The notes under the pieces are model-generated. The model worked only from the letters and a program-made list of their open reading frames with translations. It did no database searches and was not told the origin of the DNA. From Lactobacillaceae bacterium (GTDB lineage: Bacteria; Bacillota; Bacilli; Lactobacillales; Lactobacillaceae): a DNA stretch of 5,262 nucleotides. Every line of letters starts with the position of its first letter. Position 1 is the first letter of the stretch. The stretch is from contig JAISIV010000038.1 of the NCBI GenBank assembly GCA_031261865.1, positions 1 to 5,262 of the forward strand, given 5' to 3'. Shown here one piece after another: positions 1 through 4,523 of this stretch. Both the position numbers and the translations under genes were made by a program.

Positions 1-45
1 TCAATGATATAAAAGAAGGTATTTTTTGACTAAAAGTCTTGTTAC

Positions 46-70
46 CCGCCCGCATAGCAGGCGGTTTTTT
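46..70 (+). terminator. Rightward intrinsic terminator of a gene left of the window
   Basis: A GC-rich hairpin pairs CCGCC (46-50) with GGCGG (60-64) and is followed by six T (65-70), so it works on the plus strand. The minus strand has no T run after it. All three plus-strand frames reach a stop codon by base 29, so the gene it serves must end in or before the first 29 bases. No reading frame in that scrap is long enough to identify. The gene would be convergent with prfB. Confidence 0.75.
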
Positions 71-100
71 GTATCAACAAGTTGATACAGTCTTAAGACT
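70..100. repeat. Two adjacent perfect palindromes between convergent terminators
   Basis: The first is TGTATCAAC / GTTGATACA (arms 70-78 and 81-89, two-base centre). The second is the 12-bp self-complementary AGTCTTAAGACT (89-100). They fill the gap between the rightward terminator and the prfB terminator. The very short centres make stable RNA hairpins less likely than DNA dyads, but they could also add to transcription stopping. Function is unknown. Confidence 0.5.
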
Positions 101-103
101 TAA

Positions 104-129
104 TAAAAAGCGTTCCATCGTGGAACGCT
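104..129 (-). terminator. prfB intrinsic terminator
   Basis: Reading the minus strand after the prfB stop codon, AGCGTTCCA (129-121) pairs perfectly with TGGAACGCT (117-109) around a three-base loop, and a T-rich tract follows (108-104). It begins about five bases after the stop codon and should end prfB transcription. The plus strand also has an AT-rich run after the stem, so weak bidirectional activity is possible. Confidence 0.85.
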
Positions 130-134
130 AAATT

Positions 135-1251
135 TTATTCAGGATTCTTTTGCGCTAACTGCCATTGTAAATAGGCGTTGATAAAAGGATCGATATTTCC
201 ATCCATAACCTTATCTGGATCACCAACTTCAAAATCAGTGCGATGATCTTTAACCATTTTATATGGTTGGAAAACATATGAACGGATTTGAGAACCCCAA
301 CCATTTTCTTTTTGTTCTCCGGTTAAAGCGGCTCTTTCGGCTTCTTGTTTTTCCAATTCGATTTGGTAAAGCTTAGACTTCAACATGTTCATAGCAATAT
401 CTCGGTTTCCATATTGAGTACGTTCAATTTGACTGGCGACAACAATTCCAGTGGGAATATGAGTTAATCGGACGGCAGTAGAAACTTTGTTGACGTTTTG
501 CCCTCCAGCACCACCAGCACGGTAAACATCCATTTTGACATCAGCGTCATTAATTTCGATTTCAATTGTGTCATCTAATTCTGGCATCACATCAATTGAA
601 ACGAACGAAGTGTGTCTGCGACCTGCTGAATCAAAAGGACTAATACGCACGAACCGATGGACACCTTTTTCACTTCTTAAAAATCCAAAGGCGTTGTGGC
701 CGACAATTCGAAGAGTTGCCGAATCTATTCCAGCAACGTCTCCAGCTTGATAATCCATAACTTCAATCTTGAAATTATGAGCTTCAGCCCACCTGGTGTA
801 CATGCGATAAAGGTTTTGACCCCAGTCGGTGGATTCGGTTCCACCAGAGCCTGGGTGAATTTCTAGGATTGCATTATTAGCGTCATAAGGTTCAGTCAAT
901 AGTTGAGTAAGGTTGTATGCCTCAATTTCTTCAATCAACTTTTCTACACCACTTCCTAATTCTTCCATCAAATCAGGATCGTCTTCTTCAGCAAGCATTT
1001 CTAAAATTGCTGACAGATCATCGAATTGATTTTGAATCGACATGAATGAATCACGACGTGATTTGTATTCGTTTGTCTCATCAATGACTTTCTGAGCCGA
1101 TTGTTGATCGTTCCAGAAATCAGGGTCGCTCATTTTGTCTTCATTTTCCGCAATCTGAGCATCAAGAGCCTCTAAGTCAAAGAGACCTCCTGAAGTTATT
1201 GATTTGGATTTCCATCTCTTCGAGATGGCGACGAGCTTCAGATATTTCCAT
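135..1251 (-). CDS. prfB: Peptide chain release factor 2 (RF2), expressed by programmed +1 frameshift
   Basis: RF2 recognises UAA and UGA stop codons in the ribosomal A site and triggers peptide release. The gene starts at ATG 1251, preceded by AAGGAG at good spacing, and reads 24 codons (beginning MEISEARRHLEEM) to an in-frame TGA at 1179-1177. A +1 shift there continues for 347 codons to TAA at 135, giving 371 residues, the usual RF2 length. In the joined protein the peptide anticodon SPF is at about 204-206 and the catalytic GGQ at about 249-251, within RAGGAGGQNVNK. The residue matching E. coli RF2 position 246 is alanine, the common form, rather than the threonine of E. coli K-12. The methionine at base 1133 opens the longest uninterrupted frame but would lose 39 N-terminal residues and has no good ribosome binding site. 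A promoter and a terminator flank the gene, so it looks monocistronic. Confidence 0.97.
1176..1191 (-). promoter_or_regulatory. RF2 programmed +1 frameshift site
   Basis: On the minus strand the order is AGG AGG (1191-1186), TCT, CTT (1182-1180), TGA (1179-1177), C. This matches the known prfB recoding signal: an internal Shine-Dalgarno-like hexamer three bases before CTT, then UGA followed by C. When RF2 is scarce, the ribosome pauses at UGA, the Leu tRNA slips onto UUU, and GAC is read next. When RF2 is plentiful, synthesis stops after 24 residues. This is a negative feedback loop on RF2 level. Confidence 0.96.
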
Positions 1252-1280
1252 AGCTATTTCTCCTTAACTTCCAAGGTAAT

Positions 1281-1309
1281 AGTTTACACGAGGTGTGAAT
1301 GAAGGACAA
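1281..1309 (-). promoter_or_regulatory. Likely sigma-A type promoter of prfB
   Basis: Reading the minus strand, a -35-like TTGTCC (1309-1304) and a -10-like TAAACT (1286-1281) are separated by exactly 17 bases. The start codon is 30 bases after the -10 box, and AAGGAG lies between them. The -10 is imperfect (four of six against TATAAT). Overlapping it is an imperfect dyad, TTTACAC (1283-1289) and GTGTGAA (1293-1299), which may or may not be an operator. Confidence 0.55.
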
Positions 1310-1337
1310 ATTAAGCATTTCAATAAATTAATTCAAC

Positions 1338-1365
1338 TTTTTTTTGCGATTTTATCGCAAAAAAA
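1338..1365. repeat. AT-rich perfect inverted repeat
   Basis: On the plus strand a T-run then GCGAT (to 1350) is mirrored by ATCGC then an A-run (from 1354), around a TTT centre. At least 12 bases pair on each side. On the minus strand its 5' arm is the same T-run that ends the neighbouring terminator hairpin, so the two structures share bases. It lies between that terminator and the prfB promoter. Neither strand has a T tract after this hairpin, so it is not a standard terminator on its own. Confidence 0.6.
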
Positions 1366-1390
1366 GACCTTGAAGTTTAAAACTTCGAGG
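1359..1390 (-). terminator. Terminator of the three-gene membrane operon
   Basis: On the minus strand a hairpin runs from CCTCGAAGTTT (1390-1380) to AAACTTCAAGG (1378-1368), with one internal C-A mismatch. It is followed by TC and seven T (1365-1359). It begins about 45 bases after the stop codon of the five-TM protein gene and lies upstream of the prfB promoter, so it separates the two transcription units. Confidence 0.75.
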
Positions 1391-1434
1391 CCACAAATGT
1401 ATTATCAAGAGCAACTGTAAAGATATTGTTGAAT

Positions 1435-1887
1435 CTAGTTAAGTATTGTCAACCCAAGCAAAATAACAAAAACAAAAATCATAAAGAATCCAAAGAAAGT
1501 CGCGATCCTTGATTCATCTTGTTTTCTGGCTTGGAACCAGCCGAAGACAAAAGACGAAGCGTTGAAGATATTGAACAAAACCATCATAAATTGAACTGAT
1601 TTTGTTTCTTCAGGCGCATTCGGCCAGGTTGCAACCGAAGCAAGAAACAATGGCAAAACAACTAACATCAAAGATGACCACTGAATCGTTCTAAAATCAC
1701 TTTTATCAAGAGGTACTTTTTTAGAGAACCAAAGAATTCCAAAGATTATTCCGAAGACGGCTGTAATTACAAAATAAATCCACAAATTTTGGAAAGGTGT
1801 AGGAGTGAAAGCAACAATTATCCATGATAATAGCAACGCTGCGATTAGGTATCCCAATAAAATTTCCATCTTACTTCTATATTTCAT
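1435..1887 (-). CDS. Small multi-spanning membrane protein of unknown function, last gene of operon
   Basis: I do not recognise a named family in this 150-residue protein. It is strongly hydrophobic, with about five predicted membrane segments near residues 8-27, 33-53, 68-88, 101-117 and 130-149. They are joined by short loops, including the positively charged FSKKVPLDKSDF and QARKQDESR. It has no signal peptide cleavage site and no catalytic motif. The start at 1887 follows GAGGA, which overlaps the TGA of the upstream HTH gene with only eight bases between the genes, so translation is probably coupled. A membrane-anchored regulator directly upstream suggests the two work together, perhaps as sensor or partner, but that is inference. 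It could equally be an immunity-like or transport-related protein. Confidence 0.85.
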   Translation of the reverse strand: MKYRSKMEILLGYLIAALLLSWIIVAFTPTPFQNLWIYFVITAVFGIIFGILWFSKKVPLDKSDFRTIQWSSLMLVVLPLFLASVATWPNAPEETKSVQFMMVLFNIFNASSFVFGWFQARKQDESRIATFFGFFMIFVFVILLGLTILN

Positions 1888-1895
1888 TCACATCC

Positions 1896-2231
1896 TCATT
1901 TCAAGATAAGCCATCCTAATGCAAAAAACATCAGGATGATGAGCCCAGATTGAATCCAAAGCATCATCATAAATGGCCTTTCTATTTTTTTTTTAGTTTG
2001 ATTAAAAGTTTTTAGTGCTCTTTTTTCATTCATGTTTTTTAACAAATCGTCTAATGAAATATTAAATAACTCTGAAAGTTGAATTAAAGTTTCGATATCA
2101 GGAATCGTTATATTGTTTTCCCACTTTGAAACTGATTGTCTAGCAACCATAACACGAGTGGCCAAATCACCTTGTGACCAACCATTGGCGATTCTTAATT
2201 CTTTTATTTTCTCGCCAATTGGTAAAACCAT
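1896..2231 (-). CDS. XRE-family HTH regulator with C-terminal membrane anchor
   Basis: The 111-residue protein has a lambda-repressor/Cro-type helix-turn-helix in residues 5-65. Its key signature is WSQGDLATRVMVARQSVSKWENN followed by IPDIETLIQLSELFNISLDDLL, typical of HTH_3 DNA-binding proteins. A basic linker (residues 69-85, KTFNQTKKKIERP) leads to one hydrophobic helix at about 88-110 that ends the protein, so the DNA-binding domain should sit on the cytoplasmic face of the membrane. Start ATG 2231 is preceded by GAGG, and the gap from the upstream SHOCT gene is only three bases. Membrane-anchored XRE proteins of this size are common in lactic acid bacteria, often beside a small membrane protein, as here. 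The target genes are unknown; regulation of its own operon is the simplest guess. It lacks the longer ligand-binding domain of classical repressors. Confidence 0.92.
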   Translation of the reverse strand: MVLPIGEKIKELRIANGWSQGDLATRVMVARQSVSKWENNITIPDIETLIQLSELFNISLDDLLKNMNEKRALKTFNQTKKKIERPFMMMLWIQSGLIILMFFALGWLILK

Positions 2232-2234
2232 ATA

Positions 2235-2567
2235 TTATTCCTCAACTTCTTTAATTTCAGACTCTGTCATTAACAGGTGACGTTTGCGGTTGAGAAAATC
2301 TTTATCATTGATTTCACCCTTTGCATAGCGTTCATTAAGGATTTCAATTGCAGTCGGTGCAGAAACTATTTCTTTATCCCAGCTGAAATCATGCATCGAA
2401 TGATTATGGTGATTTTTCATACTTTCCATTCTATTCCTGAATTCCGGATCGTTCTTCATCTTACGCTGCCAATGAATCATGTTCGCAATAAAAATGATAA
2501 TTAGCGCTACAAGCACCACTAATACCCAATTAATTTTAAGACCTATAGCCATTAAAACTGTAGTCAT
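2235..2567 (-). CDS. SHOCT-domain protein with one N-terminal membrane helix, first gene of operon
   Basis: The 110-residue protein has a membrane helix at about residues 12-31, a basic juxtamembrane stretch (HWQRKMKND), a histidine-rich segment HHNHSMHD (residues 53-60), and a C-terminal SHOCT motif at about 71-98. The SHOCT pattern is visible as AIEILNERYAKGEINDKDFLNRKRHLL: a short helix, a G-x-I turn, then E/D-F and a closing helix. SHOCT domains are short C-terminal modules, thought to mediate protein contacts, and their exact role is not known. The N-terminus probably lies outside and the tail inside, judging by the positive charges after the helix. Start ATG 2567 follows AAGGGG at good spacing. 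It is the promoter-proximal gene, with the HTH gene three bases downstream. The histidine cluster could bind metal, but this is inference only. Confidence 0.9.
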   Translation of the reverse strand: MTTVLMAIGLKINWVLVVLVALIIIFIANMIHWQRKMKNDPEFRNRMESMKNHHNHSMHDFSWDKEIVSAPTAIEILNERYAKGEINDKDFLNRKRHLLMTESEIKEVEE

Positions 2568-2776
2568 ATTTTTTCCCCTTTTCGCTCAGCGTGAGCCGTG
2601 ATTACAAGAAAAATAATATAAATATCTTGTGCCCTTGGGTAGCACTTGTTAGGTGCACGGTAGAACTTAGCTGGTGCGCTAACAGATAATGTTGGTACGG
2701 ATGAATCTGAAAAAAATTTGTTGAGGGAGAATTGGTAAAAAAATTACTATTTCAATGGCACTAGTTCTCGTTATAC
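2568..2776. other. 209-base intergenic region upstream of the membrane operon
   Basis: It should hold the promoter of the three-gene operon. On the minus strand a TATATTAT stretch (about 2617-2624) could supply a -10 box, but no convincing -35 lies at the right distance. A 5-bp dyad, GCTCA / TGAGC (2584-2588, 2592-2596), sits just upstream of the ribosome binding site. I see no clear terminator for the ATPase locus, which ends at 2777. A degenerate tandem repeat (2638-2679) is listed separately. There is no RNA gene or standard-start ORF. Confidence 0.5.
2638..2679. repeat. Two-copy degenerate 21-bp tandem repeat
   Basis: The unit starting GGTAGCACTT (2638-2658) is repeated head to tail as GGTAGAACTT (2659-2679), with 15 of 21 positions identical. 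Each copy ends in GGTGC-x-C. The 21-base period is a multiple of three, so it could be a relic of a coding repeat, but no intact gene contains it. It could also be a protein-binding array for the downstream operon. Confidence 0.4.
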
Positions 2777-3097
2777 CTATGCTCTAGAGTCGAAATATTC
2801 TTGAAGGTAAGGGAGTCTTAGTTTTACGTAACCATACTTCTCAGTATCGATTACACCCCATGTCTTCAATTTCTCTCGATAAACAGAAAAATGAGAACTA
2901 CTCGTGTCTGCAAGTTTGATTACGGATTCTACTTTCTGGTAACCGATACCCAGTTGTGAAATATTTTTTAGGTATTCAATCGCCGTTTTTGGTAGATCAA
3001 CCATCAGTTGGTCGTAAACTTTATAGAACATCGTTTTCTTAGCCTCGTTCAAAACTTGTTCAGTGTCAATCTCTTTTTTTCGAGTAGCGAGTTCCAT
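2777..3097 (-). CDS. Winged-helix C-terminal part of the AAA ATPase, in the -1 frame (frameshifted second half)
   Basis: This 106-residue frame looks like the missing C-terminal half of the ATPase rather than a separate gene. After a helical lead (EQVLNEAKKTMFYKVYDQL) come residues resembling the winged-helix tail of bacterial ORC1-like AAA ATPases: LPKTAIEYLKNISQLG, then a helix-turn-helix (VESVIKLADTSSSHFSVYREKLKTWGVI) and a wing (KYGYVKLRLPYLQEYF). In that family the tail has the same order: a YR-x-x-L helix, a GVI turn, and a closing LP-x-L-x-EY. It overlaps the ATPase frame by 49 bases. The ATG at 3097 has no convincing ribosome binding site and lies inside the ATPase coding sequence. 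Expression therefore most plausibly comes through -1 slippage at 3079-3073, which would join E9 of this frame to K273 of the ATPase. If no slippage occurs, the pair is a pseudogene. Confidence 0.8.
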   Translation of the reverse strand: MELATRKKEIDTEQVLNEAKKTMFYKVYDQLMVDLPKTAIEYLKNISQLGIGYQKVESVIKLADTSSSHFSVYREKLKTWGVIDTEKYGYVKLRLPYLQEYFDSRA

Positions 3098-3891
3098 ATT
3101 TCATACCCAACCAACTGGTAAAGATACGGATAGCCTTGTATATCTTTCGAGAGTCTTTCGATTTGTTCATTTGACAATTCGTCTTCTTTAAATATTGACC
3201 GGTACTTATCAGCAATTTGGATATTGGATAAATTTCCAATCGTTAGATCTCTTGATCTCAACAAAAAAGAGAGAGCAGGGTCTGTCTTTAATTTTTCATC
3301 AATACTTGGCAGTCCGGCACTAATTATCATCATTGGACCGTTTTCGTTATAAATGGTTTTTTGCGCGCCGAACAATATTCTTAATTCATCTGTTACATGT
3401 TGAATTTCATCGATGAAAACAACGAGTTGTATATTATTTTTTTCGTATTGATTAAGTACTTCTTGAATCGAAGCCTGATATGAATTTGGTTTATCAAATT
3501 TATCTGTTCGAGCTATTTTCAAGACGCCAAAAAAAGTTGCGGATGCCTCCAAGTCTTTTTTAGAATCAGAAGGCAAAGCATTAATTGCGGAACTAAGTAT
3601 GTTATCAAGTATCTGATTATCTGAATTAACGAAAATTGTTACGACATTATCATATTCATCATCAAGTCTCTGTTTTAAATTTTGTAATGTCGAAGTTTTT
3701 CCGGTGCCGCGAATACTTGTGAGGGTTAAATTTCTATTTCCTTTATCTTTCCAGGTTAAACCCTGTTCCAATTTCTCATAGGAATGGTTGTCGTTACTTA
3801 TATATGATTTCGGTTCATAACGAAAGTCGGTAGTAAACGGATTATTTTCCGAATCATCGATTCTAGAAATTGTACTTGCTGTTTTCTTCAT
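3049..3891 (-). CDS. AAA/ORC1-like ATPase, N-terminal part (frameshifted first half)
   Basis: The 280-residue frame encodes a P-loop ATPase. The N-terminal motif NPFTTDFRYEPKSYISND resembles the NPF-T...G-R-D lead of bacterial ORC1/AAA-type ATP-binding proteins. The Walker A is S59-I-R-G-T-G-K65-T66, with serine where the first glycine usually stands. The Walker B is VVFID161-E162, followed by IQHV. A sensor-1-like strand is MMIISAGLPS (187-196), and an arginine-rich LLRSRD (210-215) follows. The lid helices end in GYPYLYQLVGYEIWN. The frame then runs through EKK into seven foreign-looking residues and stops at 3049. Start ATG 3891 is the only one possible, since the in-frame TGA upstream is seven codons away and the next methionine is residue 187. 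It lacks a Shine-Dalgarno sequence, and an operator dyad occupies that position. The biological role is unknown. Family members are often of unassigned function; DNA-associated ATPase activity is inferred from AAA plus winged helix. Confidence 0.88.
   Translation of the reverse strand: MKKTASTISRIDDSENNPFTTDFRYEPKSYISNDNHSYEKLEQGLTWKDKGNRNLTLTSIRGTGKTSTLQNLKQRLDDEYDNVVTIFVNSDNQILDNILSSAINALPSDSKKDLEASATFFGVLKIARTDKFDKPNSYQASIQEVLNQYEKNNIQLVVFIDEIQHVTDELRILFGAQKTIYNENGPMMIISAGLPSIDEKLKTDPALSFLLRSRDLTIGNLSNIQIADKYRSIFKEDELSNEQIERLSKDIQGYPYLYQLVGYEIWNSLLEKKRLTLNKF
3071..3081 (-). other. A-AAA-AAG slippery heptamer joining ATPase and winged-helix frames
   Basis: On the minus strand the ATPase frame reads GAA AAA AAG (3081-3073, residues E271-K272-K273), so A-AAA-AAG (3079-3073) lies in the exact phase of the bacterial -1 frameshift heptamer known from dnaX and several IS elements. 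Slipping back one base resumes at GAG (3073-3071) in the winged-helix frame and gives 371 residues, with an uninterrupted helical join ...EKKEIDTEQ. I see no strong Shine-Dalgarno 10-17 bases upstream and no strong hairpin downstream. An ancestral eight-A run would encode the same joined protein, so loss of one A is an equally good explanation. Confidence 0.7.
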
Positions 3892-3909
3892 TTTATAACC
3901 GTTATAACT
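3891..3909. promoter_or_regulatory. Operator-like dyad 1, abutting the ATPase start codon
   Basis: TTATAAC (3893-3899) and GTTATAA (3901-3907) are perfect inverted arms around one base. The 19-base context TTTTATAAC-C-GTTATAACT matches the second copy at 18 of 19 positions. It replaces the expected Shine-Dalgarno region, so bound protein would block both initiation and any promoter here. The TATAAC and TATAAA within it could also serve as -10 boxes. The winged-helix tail of the ATPase is a natural candidate binder, by inference. Confidence 0.7.
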
Positions 3910-3918
3910 TCAATTCAT

Positions 3919-3937
3919 TTTTATAACTGTTATAACT
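3919..3937. promoter_or_regulatory. Operator-like dyad 2
   Basis: TTATAAC (3921-3927) and GTTATAA (3929-3935) are the same perfect arms around one base. The centre of this copy is 28 bases from the centre of copy 1, in the same orientation, and it lies between the upstream terminator T tract and copy 1. The pair therefore fills nearly the whole space where the ATPase promoter must be. No convincing -35 box is visible. Confidence 0.7.
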
Positions 3938-3965
3938 AAAAAAATCTGACTATATGTCAGATTTT
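3938..3965 (-). terminator. Terminator of the flavoprotein / two-TM operon
   Basis: On the minus strand AAAATCTGAC (3965-3956) pairs perfectly with GTCAGATTTT (3950-3941) around a five-base loop, with a T run extending to 3938. It begins about ten bases after the stop codon at 3976. Both strands end in T runs, so it could work in both directions. It separates this operon from the ATPase locus. Confidence 0.85.
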
Positions 3966-3975
3966 TATGTAAAAG

Positions 3976-4503
3976 CTATTTATCAGAATCATCAAGCTTA
4001 CGAGCGATGAATTGAATATTTTCAGTAATCGTTGCCACATTTTGCAAAACTGAAAAAGTCAAAACAATTACGATATACAAAACTACAAAGACGAATACCG
4101 CTAGTAGCAACCCGCCAATTAGCCCTAAGAAAGCGGCCCCTAACCCAGTAGTGTTTGCCAAAATAGTAATCAAAATTCCTAGAGCGGCAATTGCGGCCAG
4201 AATGATTGCGACAACTCGAAGATTTGAAATCAATTTCAAGTTTGAAGATTTCAAACTTGGTAAACCAAATCTTTTTGCTTCTTCATCATCTAAACTTCCA
4301 TCATCGCTAATTACTTCAATCAAACGTTTAGTTCCTCTAGTAGCTGAGTCAGCTAAACGTTTTGCGGTTTCAGCGACCTGCGAGTTATCGACTTCGTCCT
4401 CGTCAATTAAGCCCTTATTGATTGCAGTTTGGATTTGTTTTTCTGTGGGTTCTTTGCCATTCGCTAATTCAAAAGCGTCTACCCATTTTTGTCTGCTTGC
4501 CAT
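3976..4503 (-). CDS. Two-TM membrane protein with soluble N-terminal domain, unknown function
   Basis: The 175-residue protein begins with RQKWVDAFELANGKEPTEKQIQTAINKGLI. This resembles a short W-x-x-x-FE-x-x-NG-x-x-PT-x-x-x-x-x-A motif that I recall at the N-terminus of several Firmicutes membrane proteins; the family name is uncertain. A charged cytoplasmic-looking region follows (residues 35-90, acidic stretches DEDEVD and SDDGSLDDEEAKR). Two membrane helices lie at about 96-116 and 123-153, the second long and glycine-rich at its start. The C-terminal tail is amphipathic and charged (ITENIQFIARKLDDSDK). Start ATG 4503 follows AAAGGAG at good spacing. It is 20 bases downstream of the flavoprotein gene on the same strand and shares its terminator, so the two are probably co-transcribed. 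That link may or may not mean a shared function. Confidence 0.88.
   Translation of the reverse strand: MASRQKWVDAFELANGKEPTEKQIQTAINKGLIDEDEVDNSQVAETAKRLADSATRGTKRLIEVISDDGSLDDEEAKRFGLPSLKSSNLKLISNLRVVAIILAAIAALGILITILANTTGLGAAFLGLIGGLLLAVFVFVVLYIVIVLTFSVLQNVATITENIQFIARKLDDSDK
4237..4259. repeat. Perfect 10-bp inverted repeat inside the two-TM protein gene
   Basis: CAAGTTTGAA (4237-4246) and TTCAAACTTG (4250-4259) are perfect arms around GAT. A second perfect dyad, TTGAAAT / ATTTCAA (4224-4230, 4233-4239), overlaps its left end, so two alternative hairpins could form. They encode the SLKSSNLKLISN stretch just before the first membrane helix. This may only reflect a serine/leucine/lysine-rich, AT-rich codon run. 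Confidence 0.45.
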
Positions 4504-4523
4504 AAAAATCTCCTTTCAATAAT

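Noticed and set aside
3..29. Possible last eight codons of a plus-strand gene ending in TGA at 27-29
   Set aside because: The rightward terminator supports some gene ending here, but all three frames stop within 29 bases, so the frame cannot be chosen.
535..750. Plus-strand ORF of 71 codons inside prfB
   Set aside because: It lies antisense to the most conserved part of RF2, has no ribosome binding site, and its protein resembles no family.
2277..2504. Plus-strand ORF of 75 codons
   Set aside because: It is antisense to the SHOCT gene, whose frame has clear motifs and a good ribosome binding site.
2630..2700. T-box or other riboswitch in the intergenic region
   Set aside because: No T-box sequence, antiterminator or leader terminator was found, and the downstream genes are not typical riboswitch targets.
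2564..2755. Minus-strand open frame of about 63 codons ending in TGA overlapping the SHOCT ATG
   Set aside because: It has no ATG, GTG or TTG start in the open stretch and no ribosome binding site, so it is not called as a gene. The overlap with the SHOCT start looks accidental.
3891..3937. Start of a CRISPR-like repeat array
   Set aside because: Only two copies are present, each an internal dyad with a nine-base gap, which fits operators and not repeat-spacer units.
2568..3960. Mobile element carrying the ATPase, such as a TniB/IstB-type transposition helper
   Set aside because: There is no transposase, no terminal inverted repeats and no target duplication. The winged-helix tail fits the ORC1-like ATP-binding family better.
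4151..4522. Plus-strand ORF of 123 codons
   Set aside because: It is the antisense shadow of the two-TM protein gene; the minus-strand frame has a proper start and context.
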